From the NCBI GenBank assembly GCA_007844125.1, contig CM017572.1, forward strand, positions 38,937,397 through 39,001,396: 64,000 nt of DNA, read 5' to 3'. The notes below the pieces were generated by a model. That model saw only the letters and a list, made by a program, of their open reading frames with translations, searched no databases and was not told where the DNA came from. The first letter of the stretch is position 1. Every line of letters starts with the position of its first letter. The stretch is from Sinonovacula constricta. Lineage: Eukaryota; Mollusca; Bivalvia; Cardiida; Solecurtidae. A program made the translations under genes and the position numbers. Of the stretch, positions 45,545 to 56,400 are shown one piece after another.

Positions 45545-45893
45545 ACATTTGACCTAATAACAGATGCTGACGCATAGACAGAATGGATGAAAGTCTAACA
45601 CTACCACTGTATGCTACGTTTTTTTCGGCAAGTGTAACAGCTTTCGGAAGTCTTCGACGACGAATGTCTTACTATTAAAATAAAGTGTCGCGTAAAAAGA
45701 AAACTTAATTAGATCAAGCTCATCAGGAATTTAACTTCGTTAGGTAACAAGAAGTATATAATAAAGATTTTTTTCTTAGAATGATTCAGTGTTTCAAGAA
45801 ATACAACTCTGCCAGGATTTAAAATTAAGCTGTGTACAAGTTATTTCCCTTTGACCACTTACCGATTAAATAAAACCTCATTCGCATCATCTT

Positions 45894-46010
45894 CTGTTCT
45901 TTCCGTACACGCTCTGGAAGTAAAATAGCCGAGGTGATCCAAATGATAAAAATGTAATGCACGAGCTCCTTGCTGCTAAATACTCGCTTATATAATTACT
46001 TCTTTTAATT
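45894..46010. other. Right-arm-specific insertion (~117 bp)
   Basis: The left arm passes directly from gatgatgcgaatgagg-side sequence to attattcagaagatgatg. The right arm has about 117 extra bases here, including taaaatagccgaggtgatcc, a motif also found at 26872. A smaller extra segment of about 37 bases lies at 45801-45838. Confidence 0.7.
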
Positions 46011-46456
46011 TGAATAATTAGGCCTACGATAATCTAATAACATTTTATCGTTAGGTTATAATGTTTCAATCGCCATAGATGGATTGGAGTTTCTGTCAAC
46101 TCAACATTTGCTGTACTGTACCCTGTAAAACAAGTTTTGTAAGGTACGAAATTGAAATAAAAGCTAATGGTTAATCGCTCCAATATAAAACTGTCTTCTG
46201 CTGTAGTTTACTGTACGGCTTCAGAATATTGCAGATCTTAACATTTTTTTTCGTGGGGAGGAGATTGGGTTAGTACTTACGACTATTCGAACAATACCGG
46301 ATCTAGGCGACTATTCAACACCTCGACTATTCGACCCCAGATGAAAATATCAATGCGAATATTCGACCCCAATATATCGTTCTGTATATGACTGTATGTT
46401 GTTCGACTAAATTTTCTTGCTGTATATTACTTGTTAAAATTAATATTAATAATTAA

Positions 46457-46692
46457 TATTATACGGCTCCAAAAACGAGAGGCCCAAGGTTCGATCAAAG
46501 GTCGCGATGTTAAAAATGCTAGTGATATTGCTAACACTCAAGCAAATATAAGGGTACTTCCACGACTGGTTGGCCCGGTGTCAGGACAATGTGACAGAGT
46601 CTTCACGGCAAGCTATACTCGGTGAAGGCAGCACTAAATCTGCTGAAAGTGGAAACGGTTGATGGGATGATAAACCCAATAAACAAATAAAT
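46457..46692 (+). mobile_element. SINE family 2, right-arm mirror
   Basis: Inverse counterpart of 43801-44036. Confidence 0.75.
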
Positions 46693-46862
46693 GTGTATGG
46701 AAAATATACAAAAATTGAAGAAAGAAAATGAAGTGGGAATATATACTTATGGCAGTCTATGCATTTGTTGTTGTTTGTTTCAACTCTCCTCCCCCACCCC
46801 CAATTATACCCCGTAAATAAGGTATAAATATCATAATTTACATTAGCCTATATCAAACCATT

Positions 46863-47536
46863 TACTGTGAAAGCATTTTATTTCGTTTGACATTTAATTA
46901 CGTGGAATTCGTGGGCAAGACAATCCACGAATGTAAGTACTAACAATATAAAATCCCCACGGTTAGGAAGACCAGGCATAGTAGGTGCAAGGGTTTGAAA
47001 ACCCGATGTCAGCCACGCACGAAGTGCCATGACAAATAACAAGTGAAAATGTAGCTAAAAGCGCTGATCAACTTTATAGGTGTAGGGTGTTTACTCAAGG
47101 GTCTGTTTTGTGTCAGTTTGCATAGTACGCTAATTGGCGTTAATTGACAGCCAATGGCTTCGTTAAATTAGACCCTTAAAAGAACCCGCGCCCCTAACAT
47201 CTTTATTAATATAATCCCTTAAATGACACGCTAATTGACAGTTTGGTGTCATAAAAGTCATCTGATGAGACTCGGCTGTGAAAACATTGACCGGCTGCCG
47301 TGGATCAATATCATCAGGCGTGGCGTAAGACAATAGGCAGAGTCACTCGCTAATCCGTAGTTTCGCAATTGACCATGTTTCAGTGTTAGGCCTCAGTTTC
47401 GCATCTGTCAAAAATCGAAGATATTTTTTTTTAATTTCGTGGGTAGGGCAATCCACGAAGTCAAGTACCCACGAATATGCCCGTCCTCTTCAAACGACGA
47501 AATTACTACCCCACGAAATAAAATGCTTTCACAGTA
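46863..47536. mobile_element. 674-bp MITE, right-arm mirror
   Basis: Inverse counterpart of 42960-43633, same length and ends, with scattered substitutions. Confidence 0.8.
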
Positions 47537-47824
47537 TTATAACAAAAAATAAACCAACATAATATATTATACAAATTAAAGATCTTATTAATTGAAAAGA
47601 TCTTTACAAATAATAACATTTTACCTAGGTCATACATATGAACTTTTTCTGAAGCCAAAGTGGGATATATTCTTATGCAAAGTGGGAGATTTGTTATTTT
47701 CATATAAACAAAAAAAGTTAATTGTTTCCATGTAGGGAGATTTCTAAAAATGTTTAAAACACCCCTCAATTTCAACTAGTTTTGAAGTTTTAAAGTGGGA
47801 CCCTCCCTCCAAAATGGGAGGGGT

Positions 47825-47952
47825 CACACAGGGTTCGCACAGATTTGAAAAGTCCTTGAATTTCAACGATTTCTTGAAAAGTCCTTGAAATTAAAATTAT
47901 CCTTTATTTCTTTAAAAGTGCTTAAAATTAAGTCTCGGACCTTGAAAAATGT
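47825..47952. mobile_element. hAT-type MITE fragment, right-arm mirror
   Basis: Inverse counterpart of 42545-42670, starting cagggttcgcacagatttga. Confidence 0.5.
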
Positions 47953-48577
47953 TAAATTTGCCAGCTTGTATAAACGCACGGGTATTTGTTGTCATCCGGC
48001 AAGCGACGAATCAAATATAGAATGTAGACTTTTTTAAAAGATAGTAATTGAAAAAGGTTAACCACAATTATATGTTATTTATTTGCAATAAATGAAAAAG
48101 TAAAATGTTTTAAAAAGAACACATGCTTTGAACATGTTTTCCAAACATGTCTGCTGTATAACGTAACTTTAACTTCATGTTTGCGTTTATTTATGAAAAC
48201 AGAACGTTTTAAAATAAGCTCTGCCCAGAGAAATTAGCATAATTTTTATGTATAGTTCATCGGACAAGTAAATATTTGATAAAGTTCTCAAATTGTTATG
48301 TTTTATTATATTGTAAGTAAACACATTTATTGACAACTGACGTATGTTATTATTGCCTGGGCATATATTAAATATTTACCAAAACAGGAGCCTATTGCAA
48401 TGGAAGAAATGTTACTTCAAACAAAGATAAAATGGAAATTTATGCATTTGTGTTGAAATTTATATTTTTCCAACTTGAGCAAGCATTTTCCATTGGAAAA
48501 ATATCAGCTGGTATATTATCTTCTCAATTGCTTTGCTGTATATTAACATTCCATGTTGTTGTTTTTTTCGATTTAAG

Positions 48578-48810
48578 GTTGTTGGTCTACTTGTCTCCTG
48601 TTATCCACATCAGCTAAGGCACCATTTACCTCCACCATCCAAGCAAGAACTTGACACCAAATCCGCCATCAAGAGCTCCATTTTACCTGCCCAGTCATGG
48701 TGGTACAGCCGTCCCTCATTCATGAACTTTTTCCTCGACATAAACCTGGCACTGCTGCTATTACACAAGGGCAACCGTATTCGCAGACATGTCAGAACTA
48801 TACACACAAG
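48578..48810 (+). CDS. Exon of unidentified gene, right-arm copy
   Basis: Plus-strand mirror of the left-arm exon with intact acceptor, donor and 77-codon frame (GNRIRRHV here, GNCIRRHV in the left arm). The next exon candidate of the left copy lies outside the palindrome and has no right-arm equivalent; downstream here are SINEs, minisatellites and then at least 10 kb of satellite. If transcribed, it could only be spliced to something beyond the window. It is best seen as an orphaned duplicate exon, not yet decayed. Confidence 0.6.
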
Positions 48811-48813
48811 GTA

Positions 48814-48982
48814 AGGGTGTGTCCATGGCATATATTTATAACTCCTCTGACTGTTTAGCTGATCACAGCGTGGGTTCGTGTTATTTTCGGGTTAAGGACT
48901 TAATGTGGGAAGGTCTTTCCAGTTGACTTACTGTGCGCCAGTTGTTTTACCCAGAGACTTGCTGTAATGATCATAATTGGTC
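48814..48982 (+). mobile_element. SINE family 1 abutting exon donor, right arm
   Basis: Inverse counterpart of the left-arm SINE. Its head begins within four bases of the 5' splice site at 48811, leaving only gtaa before SINE sequence. Confidence 0.75.
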
Positions 48983-49706
48983 ACCAGCAGTGTATTTAAA
49001 AAAATAAAAGAAACCACAAGGTTACGGATCTTGTCTTTGTGACATTGATATTCAGAATTATTTGTACTCTTTAAAATATAAGAAGGCTTTCATCAAGCTT
49101 GCCAATTAACCAGCAGTCACTTGTATATTCATAGCTGTAAGCAATGGAGCTATAAAACTTCCATTTTATACCAAGTGGTATGATGCAGCCTGGGTTTAAT
49201 CTGTTGTCTCCATTACCTTTGGGCATCAAATCAAGTAAACAGTATTACATTTCTATGAATCTGTCTTAATTGTATGTTATTGGTGGGTACTCTGTTAATT
49301 TATTTTAATTTTAATTTTTGTTTTATCACCGACACAGTTGTGGACATATTGGCGACTCTATCTGCTTCAAGTGAATACAATCTCAAGATAACTGAAATAC
49401 AGTTGGTGGGATCAAATAAACCCAATAAACATGAAAAACCAGTACATGAACTGCATCTCCTGAATAACTTATAGACTCTAGATGGGACAATAAATACAAC
49501 AAATAATGAATGGTTAAGGTTTTTTATGCATTTAGACTTATTTTTCCATTTATCATTTTTAGAATGTAATGTTTATTAGCATATTTACATGACAGCTCTA
49601 AGGATCCAAGAGGAATGCTTAATAAAGCAGTCCTGCAACAACCTGTGTAACCATTTCAAGGCGTTCCCTTCATTATATAGAACATACTGTCAGGACATTT
49701 GACAGC

Positions 49707-49925
49707 ACGGGGCGAACCTGTGGCCTAGTTGTAGTTGCCGAGTTGTGACTCTTCTGACTGCATAGCCTCTCATCCCATGGGTTATAGTCCCGTTCTGGGC
49801 AAAGGACATAATGTGGGAAGGTCTTCCACGGGGCTTGCAAAGCGCCAGTGGTTCTACCCAGACATGTGTATGGGATCTTCCTCTGCCAAAAAGCTGGACA
49901 TTGCTATAGTGATCATAATTGGTTG
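49707..49925 (+). mobile_element. SINE family 1, right-arm mirror
   Basis: Inverse counterpart of 40574-40790 with a few substitutions (for example tccacggggcttgc for tccagggggcttgc). Confidence 0.8.
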
Positions 49926-50204
49926 CTGCATTGTATTAAAAAACAAAACTATATTTAAGTCACTATTTTATTAATTCTTAAGTACCAAAATATGTTTAAT
50001 TCAAATCTTTCATTCATTGCTTCAGTGTAGTAAATGTTTAATGGTTGTTTGCCTTTGTAGATGGTTTAAAATTTCATTGTTCTGATGTATGGAGTTTGTT
50101 TTCTTAATCAGGTCCAACAGTCATCTCTTCAAAGAATATACAGAATGTATCTAGCAAGCAAACCAACAAGATGCTGAGTGTTCCAAACCAGTTTTCCTAG
50201 AACA

Positions 50205-51080
50205 TGTCAAGACGAGCATTGAACAAGAACCCATGGCCTCCCAACCATCAGTCCAAGAACATTCAATGTATCGAGACCAATATCAAGCAAACTGCCAGGA
50301 CCTCCAAACCATCAGTGCCAAGAACATCCACCAAAATGCCAGGATCTCCAAACCATCAGTCGGAGAACATCCAGCAAGATGCCAGGACCTCCAAACCATC
50401 AGTACAAGAACATAACATGTACCTAGATGACAACCATCAAGATGTCAGGCCCATCAGACCCTTAGTCCAAGAACAAACTATGTACCTAGATGAGCATCCA
50501 TCAAGATGTCAGGGCCTCCAAACCATTAGTCCAAGAACATACTATGTACCTAGATGAGCATCCATCAAGATGTCAGGACCTCCAAACCATTAGTCCAAGA
50601 ACGTACTATGTAACTACATGAGCATCCATCAAGATGTCAGGCCCATCAGACCCTTAGTCCAAGAACATACTATGTACCTAGATGAGCATCCATCAAGATG
50701 TCAGGGCCTCCAAACCATTAGTCCAAGAACATACTATGTACCTAGATGACAACCATCAAGATGTCAGGGCCTCCAAACCATTAGTCCAAGAACATACTAT
50801 GTACCTAGATGACAACCATCAAGATGTCAGGGCCTCCAAACAATTAGTCCAAGAACATACTATGTACCTAGATGACAACCATCAAGATGTCAGTGCCTCT
50901 AAACCATTAGACCAAGAACATACTATGTACCTAGATGACAACCATCAAGATGTCAGGGCCTCCAAACCATTAGTCCAAGAACATACTATGTACCTAGATG
51001 ACAACCATCAAGATGTCAGGGCCTACAAACCATTAGTCCAAGAACAAACTATGTACCTACATTAGCATCCATCAAAAATT
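50205..51080. repeat. 63-bp minisatellite, right arm mirror
   Basis: Inverse copy of the left-arm array with slightly different unit variants (for example gtgcctctaaaccattagac at 50891) and a different order of 63- and 64-bp units, showing that the arms have diverged independently here. Confidence 0.93.
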
Positions 51081-51984
51081 TTGGCCCTAAAATTATAAAT
51101 CCTAAACTATACCATGTATATAACATATATTCCTGATCCATGAGATAAGGATGCCAGTTTCTGCTATAAAAACGTCTTTAGCATTACAGAAAAAGCAAAA
51201 TACTTTGACATGGCCTTTAGAACTGTTGTTTGTAACATGTGGTCTTGCATTCGAAAATCTGAAGAAAATTTTAGTACAAACTCCAGTAAAAGAAAGTTTG
51301 CTTAAGTTTGCTTAAGCCAAACAGACATTTCAATTAGTATTGCATCTTTTATTCCACCAATACATCACAATTGGCATATATAATGTTTGGCACCACACAC
51401 AAGAAGAATGTTTTAGGCTGAGCATTATTTCTCTAACACACTCAACAAAACATATTTTCAACTTTATTACGTTGGTTACTAATAGTACCATACAAGACAG
51501 TAGTTACTGGCTTAACAGCTTGCACCTAAACTTTTGTAGCACCAAATACAACAAATTATGTTTAAAGCTTTGCATCTTTGATTTACAGTTACGCTAGCAC
51601 CACAAACAGCACATGTCTGGGGTCTTCCTCCCCCAGTAATTGACTGGATGTAACTAATGCTAGCATAACTGTGTTGGTGCAATGTTACCTACATAACTTT
51701 GGAAGTACATGCACAAAATTTAAACATGTGTAAGGTTTTCTACTTGGCCTGCAGAACTTAAAAACATGTTACAAATATAACCTGATTCTGAACTGTTGGC
51801 AGAAATACATAGTATACCAGTATATTTTTTGCCTATTAACTTTCCCATGTAGTATAAAGATTTATGTCAAAAGCAAGAAGAAATGTGAATTTGAATACAT
51901 CTTTATTATTTATTGGTGAGCCACATAAGATAAGTCACTTTAAGTCCTTCCAGCTAGGCTGCAGATCTTTTGTAATACAACAAC

Positions 51985-53400
51985 AGGATAATCATGTTTA
52001 TGGCTTTGCAGCTAGCTTGCAGTTGGTGGTATTATCACACAAGATTAACCATGTTTTTGGCTTTGCAGCTAGCTTGCAATTGTTAGTATTATCATACAAG
52101 ATTAACCATGTTAATGGCTTTGTAGCTAGCTTGCAATTGGTGGTATTATCACACAAGATTAACCATGTTTATGGCTTTGCAGCTAGCTTGCAAATGTTGG
52201 TATTATCACACAAGATTAACCATGTTTATGGCTTTGCAGCTAGCTTGCAGTTGGTGGTATGATCACACAAGATTAACCATGTTTATGGCTTTGCAGCTAG
52301 CTTTCAATTGTTGGTATTATCACACAAGATTAACCATGTTTATGGTTTTGCAGCTAGCTTGCAGTTGGTGGTATTATCACACAAGATTATCCATGCTTAT
52401 GGCTTTGCAGCTAGCTTGAAATTGTTGGTATTGTTACACAAGATTAACCATGTTTATGGCTTAACCATGTTTATGGCTTTGCAGCTAGCTTGCAATTGTT
52501 GGTTTTATCAGACAAGATTAACCATGTTTATGGCTTTGCAGCTAGCTTGCATTTGGTGGTATGATCACACAAGATTAACCATGTTTATGGCTTTGCAGCT
52601 AGTTTGCAATTGTTGGTATTATCACACAAGATTAACCATGTTTATGGCTTTGCAGCTAGCTGGCAGTTGGTGGTATTATCACACAAGATTAACCATGCTT
52701 ATGGGTGTCCAGCTAGCTTGCAATTGTTGGTTTTATCACACAAGATTAACCATGTTTATGGCTTTGCAGCTAGCTTGCTGTTGGTGGTATTATCACACAA
52801 GATTAACCATGTTTATGGCTTTGAAGCTAGCTTGCAATTGTTGGTATTATCACACAAGATTAACCATGTTTATGGCTTTGCCGCTAGCTTGCTGTTGTTG
52901 ATATTATCACACAAGATTTACCATGCTTATTGGTGTCCAGCTAGCTTGCAATTGTTGGTTTTATCATACAAGATTAACCATGTTTATGGTTTTGCAGCTA
53001 GCGTGCAGTTGGTGGTATTATCACACAAGATTAACCATGTTTATGGCTTTGCGCTAGAGTGCAGTTGGTGGTATTATCACACAAGATTAACCATGTTTAT
53101 GGCTTTGCAGCTAGCTTGCAGTTGGTGGTATTATCGCACAAGATTATCCATGTTTATGGGTGTCCAGCTAGCTTGCAATTGTTGGTATTATCACACAAAA
53201 TTAACCATGTTTATGGCTTTGCAGCTTGCTTGCTATCGTTGGTAGTACTATGAAAGATTAACGATATTTGTGGCTTTACTGATAGCTTGCTATCTAGTTT
53301 TACCACACAAGATAAACAATGTTTATGGCCTTCCAGGTTGCCTACAGAACTTTGGTATAACCACACAAGATTAACCATGTTTAAGGAGCTCCAGCTAGTT
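51985..53400. repeat. 57-bp minisatellite, right arm mirror
   Basis: Inverse copy of the left-arm array, again about 25 units and similar total length, including the same anomalies (a partial-unit duplication at 52440-52475 mirrors 38020-38055, and mirrored edge-diverged units). The open frames lie on the plus strand here. Confidence 0.95.
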
Positions 53401-53456
53401 TGCTAAACTTTGGTAGTGCCGCATATTGCAGACTTTCTAGCTACTTTGTAGCCTTT

Positions 53457-56400
53457 CATACCTGTGTCTGGGTGTAGTATATCTCAGATGTTAATATCAT
53501 ACCTGTGTCTGGGTGTAGTATATCTCAGATATTAATATCATACCTGTGTCTGGGTGTGGTATATCTCAGATGTTAATATCATACCTGTGTCTGGGTGTGG
53601 TATATATCAGATGTTAATATCATACCTGTGTCCAGATGTGGTATCCTCTAAGATGTTAATATCATACCTGTGTCTAGGTGTGGTATCCTCTAAGTTGTTA
53701 ATAACATAGCAGTGTCTGGGTGTGGTATATCTCAGATGTTAATATCATAGCTGTGTCTGGTTGTGGTATCTTCTCAGATGTTAATATCATTGCTGTGTCT
53801 GGGTGTGGTATCCTCTCAGATGTTAATATCATAGCTGTGTCTGGGTGTGGTATCCTCCCAGATGTTAATATCATAGCAGTGTCTGGGTGTGGTATATCTC
53901 AGATGTTAATATCATAGCAGTGTCTGGGTGTGGTATATCTCAGATGTTAAAATCATAACTGTGTCTAGGTGTGGTATCCTCTAAAATGTTAATGTCATAG
54001 CTGTGTCTGGGTGTGGTTTCCTCTCAGATGTTAATATCATAGCAGTGTCTGGGTGTGGTATCCTCTCAGATGTTAATATCATAGCAGTGTCTGGGTGTGG
54101 TATCCTCTAAGATGTTAATATCATAGCTGTGTCTGGGTGTAGTATATCTCGGATGTTAATATCATAGCAGTGTCTGCAATGGGTGTGGTATATCTCAGAT
54201 GTGAATATCATAGCTGTGTCTGGGTGTGGTATATCTCAGATGTTAATATCATAGCTGTGTCTGGTTGTGGTATATCTCAGATGTTAATATCATAGCCGTG
54301 TCTGGTTGTGGTATATCTCAGATGTTAATATCATAGCAGTGTATGCAATGGGTGTGGTATATCTCAGAGGTTAATATCATAGCTGTGTCTGGGTGTGGTA
54401 TCTTCTCAGATGTTAATGTCATAGCTGTGTCTGGGTGTGGTTTCCTCTCAGATGTTAATATCATAGCAGTGTCTGGGTGTGGTATCCTCTAAGATGTTAA
54501 TATCATAGCTGTGTCTGGGTGTAGTATATCTCGGATGTTAATATCATAGCAGTGTCTGCAATGGGTGTGGTATATCTCAGATGTGAATATCATAGCTGTG
54601 TCTGGGTGTGGTATATCTCAGATGTTAATATCATAGCAGTGTCTGGGTGTGGTATATCTCAGATGTTAATATCATAGCTGTGTCTGGGTGTGGTATATCT
54701 CGGATGTTAATATCATAGCTGTGTCTGGTTGTGGTATCCTCTCAGATGTTAATATCATAGCTTTGTCTGGGTGTGGTATCCTCTCAGATGTTAATATCAT
54801 AGCTTTGTCTGGGTGTGGTATATCTCAGATGTTAATATCATAGCTGTGTCTGGGTGTGGTATATCTCGGATGTTAATATCATAGCTGTGTCTGGTTGTGG
54901 TATCCTCTCAGATGTTAATATCATAGCTGTGTCTGGGTGTGGTATACTCTCAGATGTTAATATCATAGCTTTGTCTGGGTGTGGTATCCTCTCAGATGTT
55001 AATATCATAGCAGTGTCTGCAATGGGTGTGGTATATATCAGATGTTAGTATCATACCTGTGTCCAGATGTGGTATCCTCTCAGATGTTAATATCATAGCA
55101 GTGTCTGGGTGTGGTATCCTCTAAGATGTTAATATCATAGCAGTGTCTGGGTGTGGTATATCTCAGATGTTAAAATCATAACTGTGTCTAGGTGTGGTAT
55201 CCTCTAAAATGTTAATGTCATAGCTGTGTCTGGGTGTGGTTTCCTCTCAGATGTTAATATCATAGCAGTGTCTGGGTGTGGTATCCTCTCAGATGTTAAT
55301 ATCATAGCAGTGTCTGGGTGTGGTATCCTCTAAGATGTTAATATCATAGCTGTGTCTGGGTGTAGTATATCTCGGATGTTAATATCATAGCAGTGTCTGC
55401 AATGGGTGTGGTATATCTCAGATGTGAATATCATAGCAGTGTCTGGTTGTGGTATATCTCAGATGTTAATATCATAGCAGTGTCTGGGTGTGGTATATCT
55501 CAGATGTTAATATCATAGCTGTGTCTGGGTGTGGTATATCTCAGATGTGAATATCATAGCAGTGTCTGGTTGTGGTATATCTCAGATGTTAATATCATAG
55601 CAGTGTCTGGGTGTGGTATATCTCAGATGTTAATATCATAGCTGTGTCTGGGTGTGGTATATCTCAGATGTTAATATCATACCTGTGTCTGGGTGTGGTA
55701 TATATCAGATGTTAATATCATACCTGTGTCCAGATGTGGTATCCTCTAAGATGTTAATATCATACCTGTGTCTAGGTGTGGTATCCTCTAAGTTGTTAAT
55801 AACATAGCAGTGTCTGGGTGTGGTATATCTCAGATGTTAATATCATAGCTGTGTCTGGTTGTGGTATCTTCTCAGATGTTAATATCATTGCTGTGTCTGG
55901 GTGTGGTATCCTCTCAGATGTTAATATCATAGCTGTGTCTGGGTGTGGTATCCTCCCAGATGTTAATATCATAGCAGTGTCTGGGTGTGGTATATCTCAG
56001 ATGTTAATATCATAGCAGTGTCTGGGTGTGGTATATCTCAGATGTTAAAATCATAACTGTGTCTAGGTGTGGTATCCTCTAAAATGTTAATGTCATAGCT
56101 GTGTCTGGGTGTGGTTTCCTCTCAGATGTTAATATCATAGCAGTGTCTGGGTGTGGTATCCTCTCAGATGTTAATATCATAGCAGTGTCTGGGTGTGGTA
56201 TCCTCTAAGATGTTAATATCATAGCTGTGTCTGGGTGTAGTATATCTCGGATGTTAATATCATAGCAGTGTCTGCAATGGGTGTGGTATATCTCAGATGT
56301 GAATATCATAGCTGTGTCTGGGTGTGGTATATCTCAGATGTTAATATCATAGCTGTGTCTGGTTGTGGTATATCTCAGATGTTAATATCATAGCAGTGTA

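Larger units (their letters stand above)
37036..53456. repeat. Palindrome B: 16.4-kb inverted repeat
   Basis: The left arm at about 37036-44800 and right arm at about 45545-53456 are reverse complements along their whole length, with a spacer of about 745 bp. Mirror pairs include the exon (41683/48578), MITE (42960/46863), SINEs (40574/49707 and 41512/48814) and both minisatellites. Pair sums drift from about 90343 near the centre to about 90495 at the outer ends, so the right arm has gained about 150 bp net. This is explained by two insertions, at about 45801-45838 and about 45894-46010. In the 233-bp exon the arms differ at two bases. The outer right end abuts the 41-bp satellite directly. 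Confidence 0.93.
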
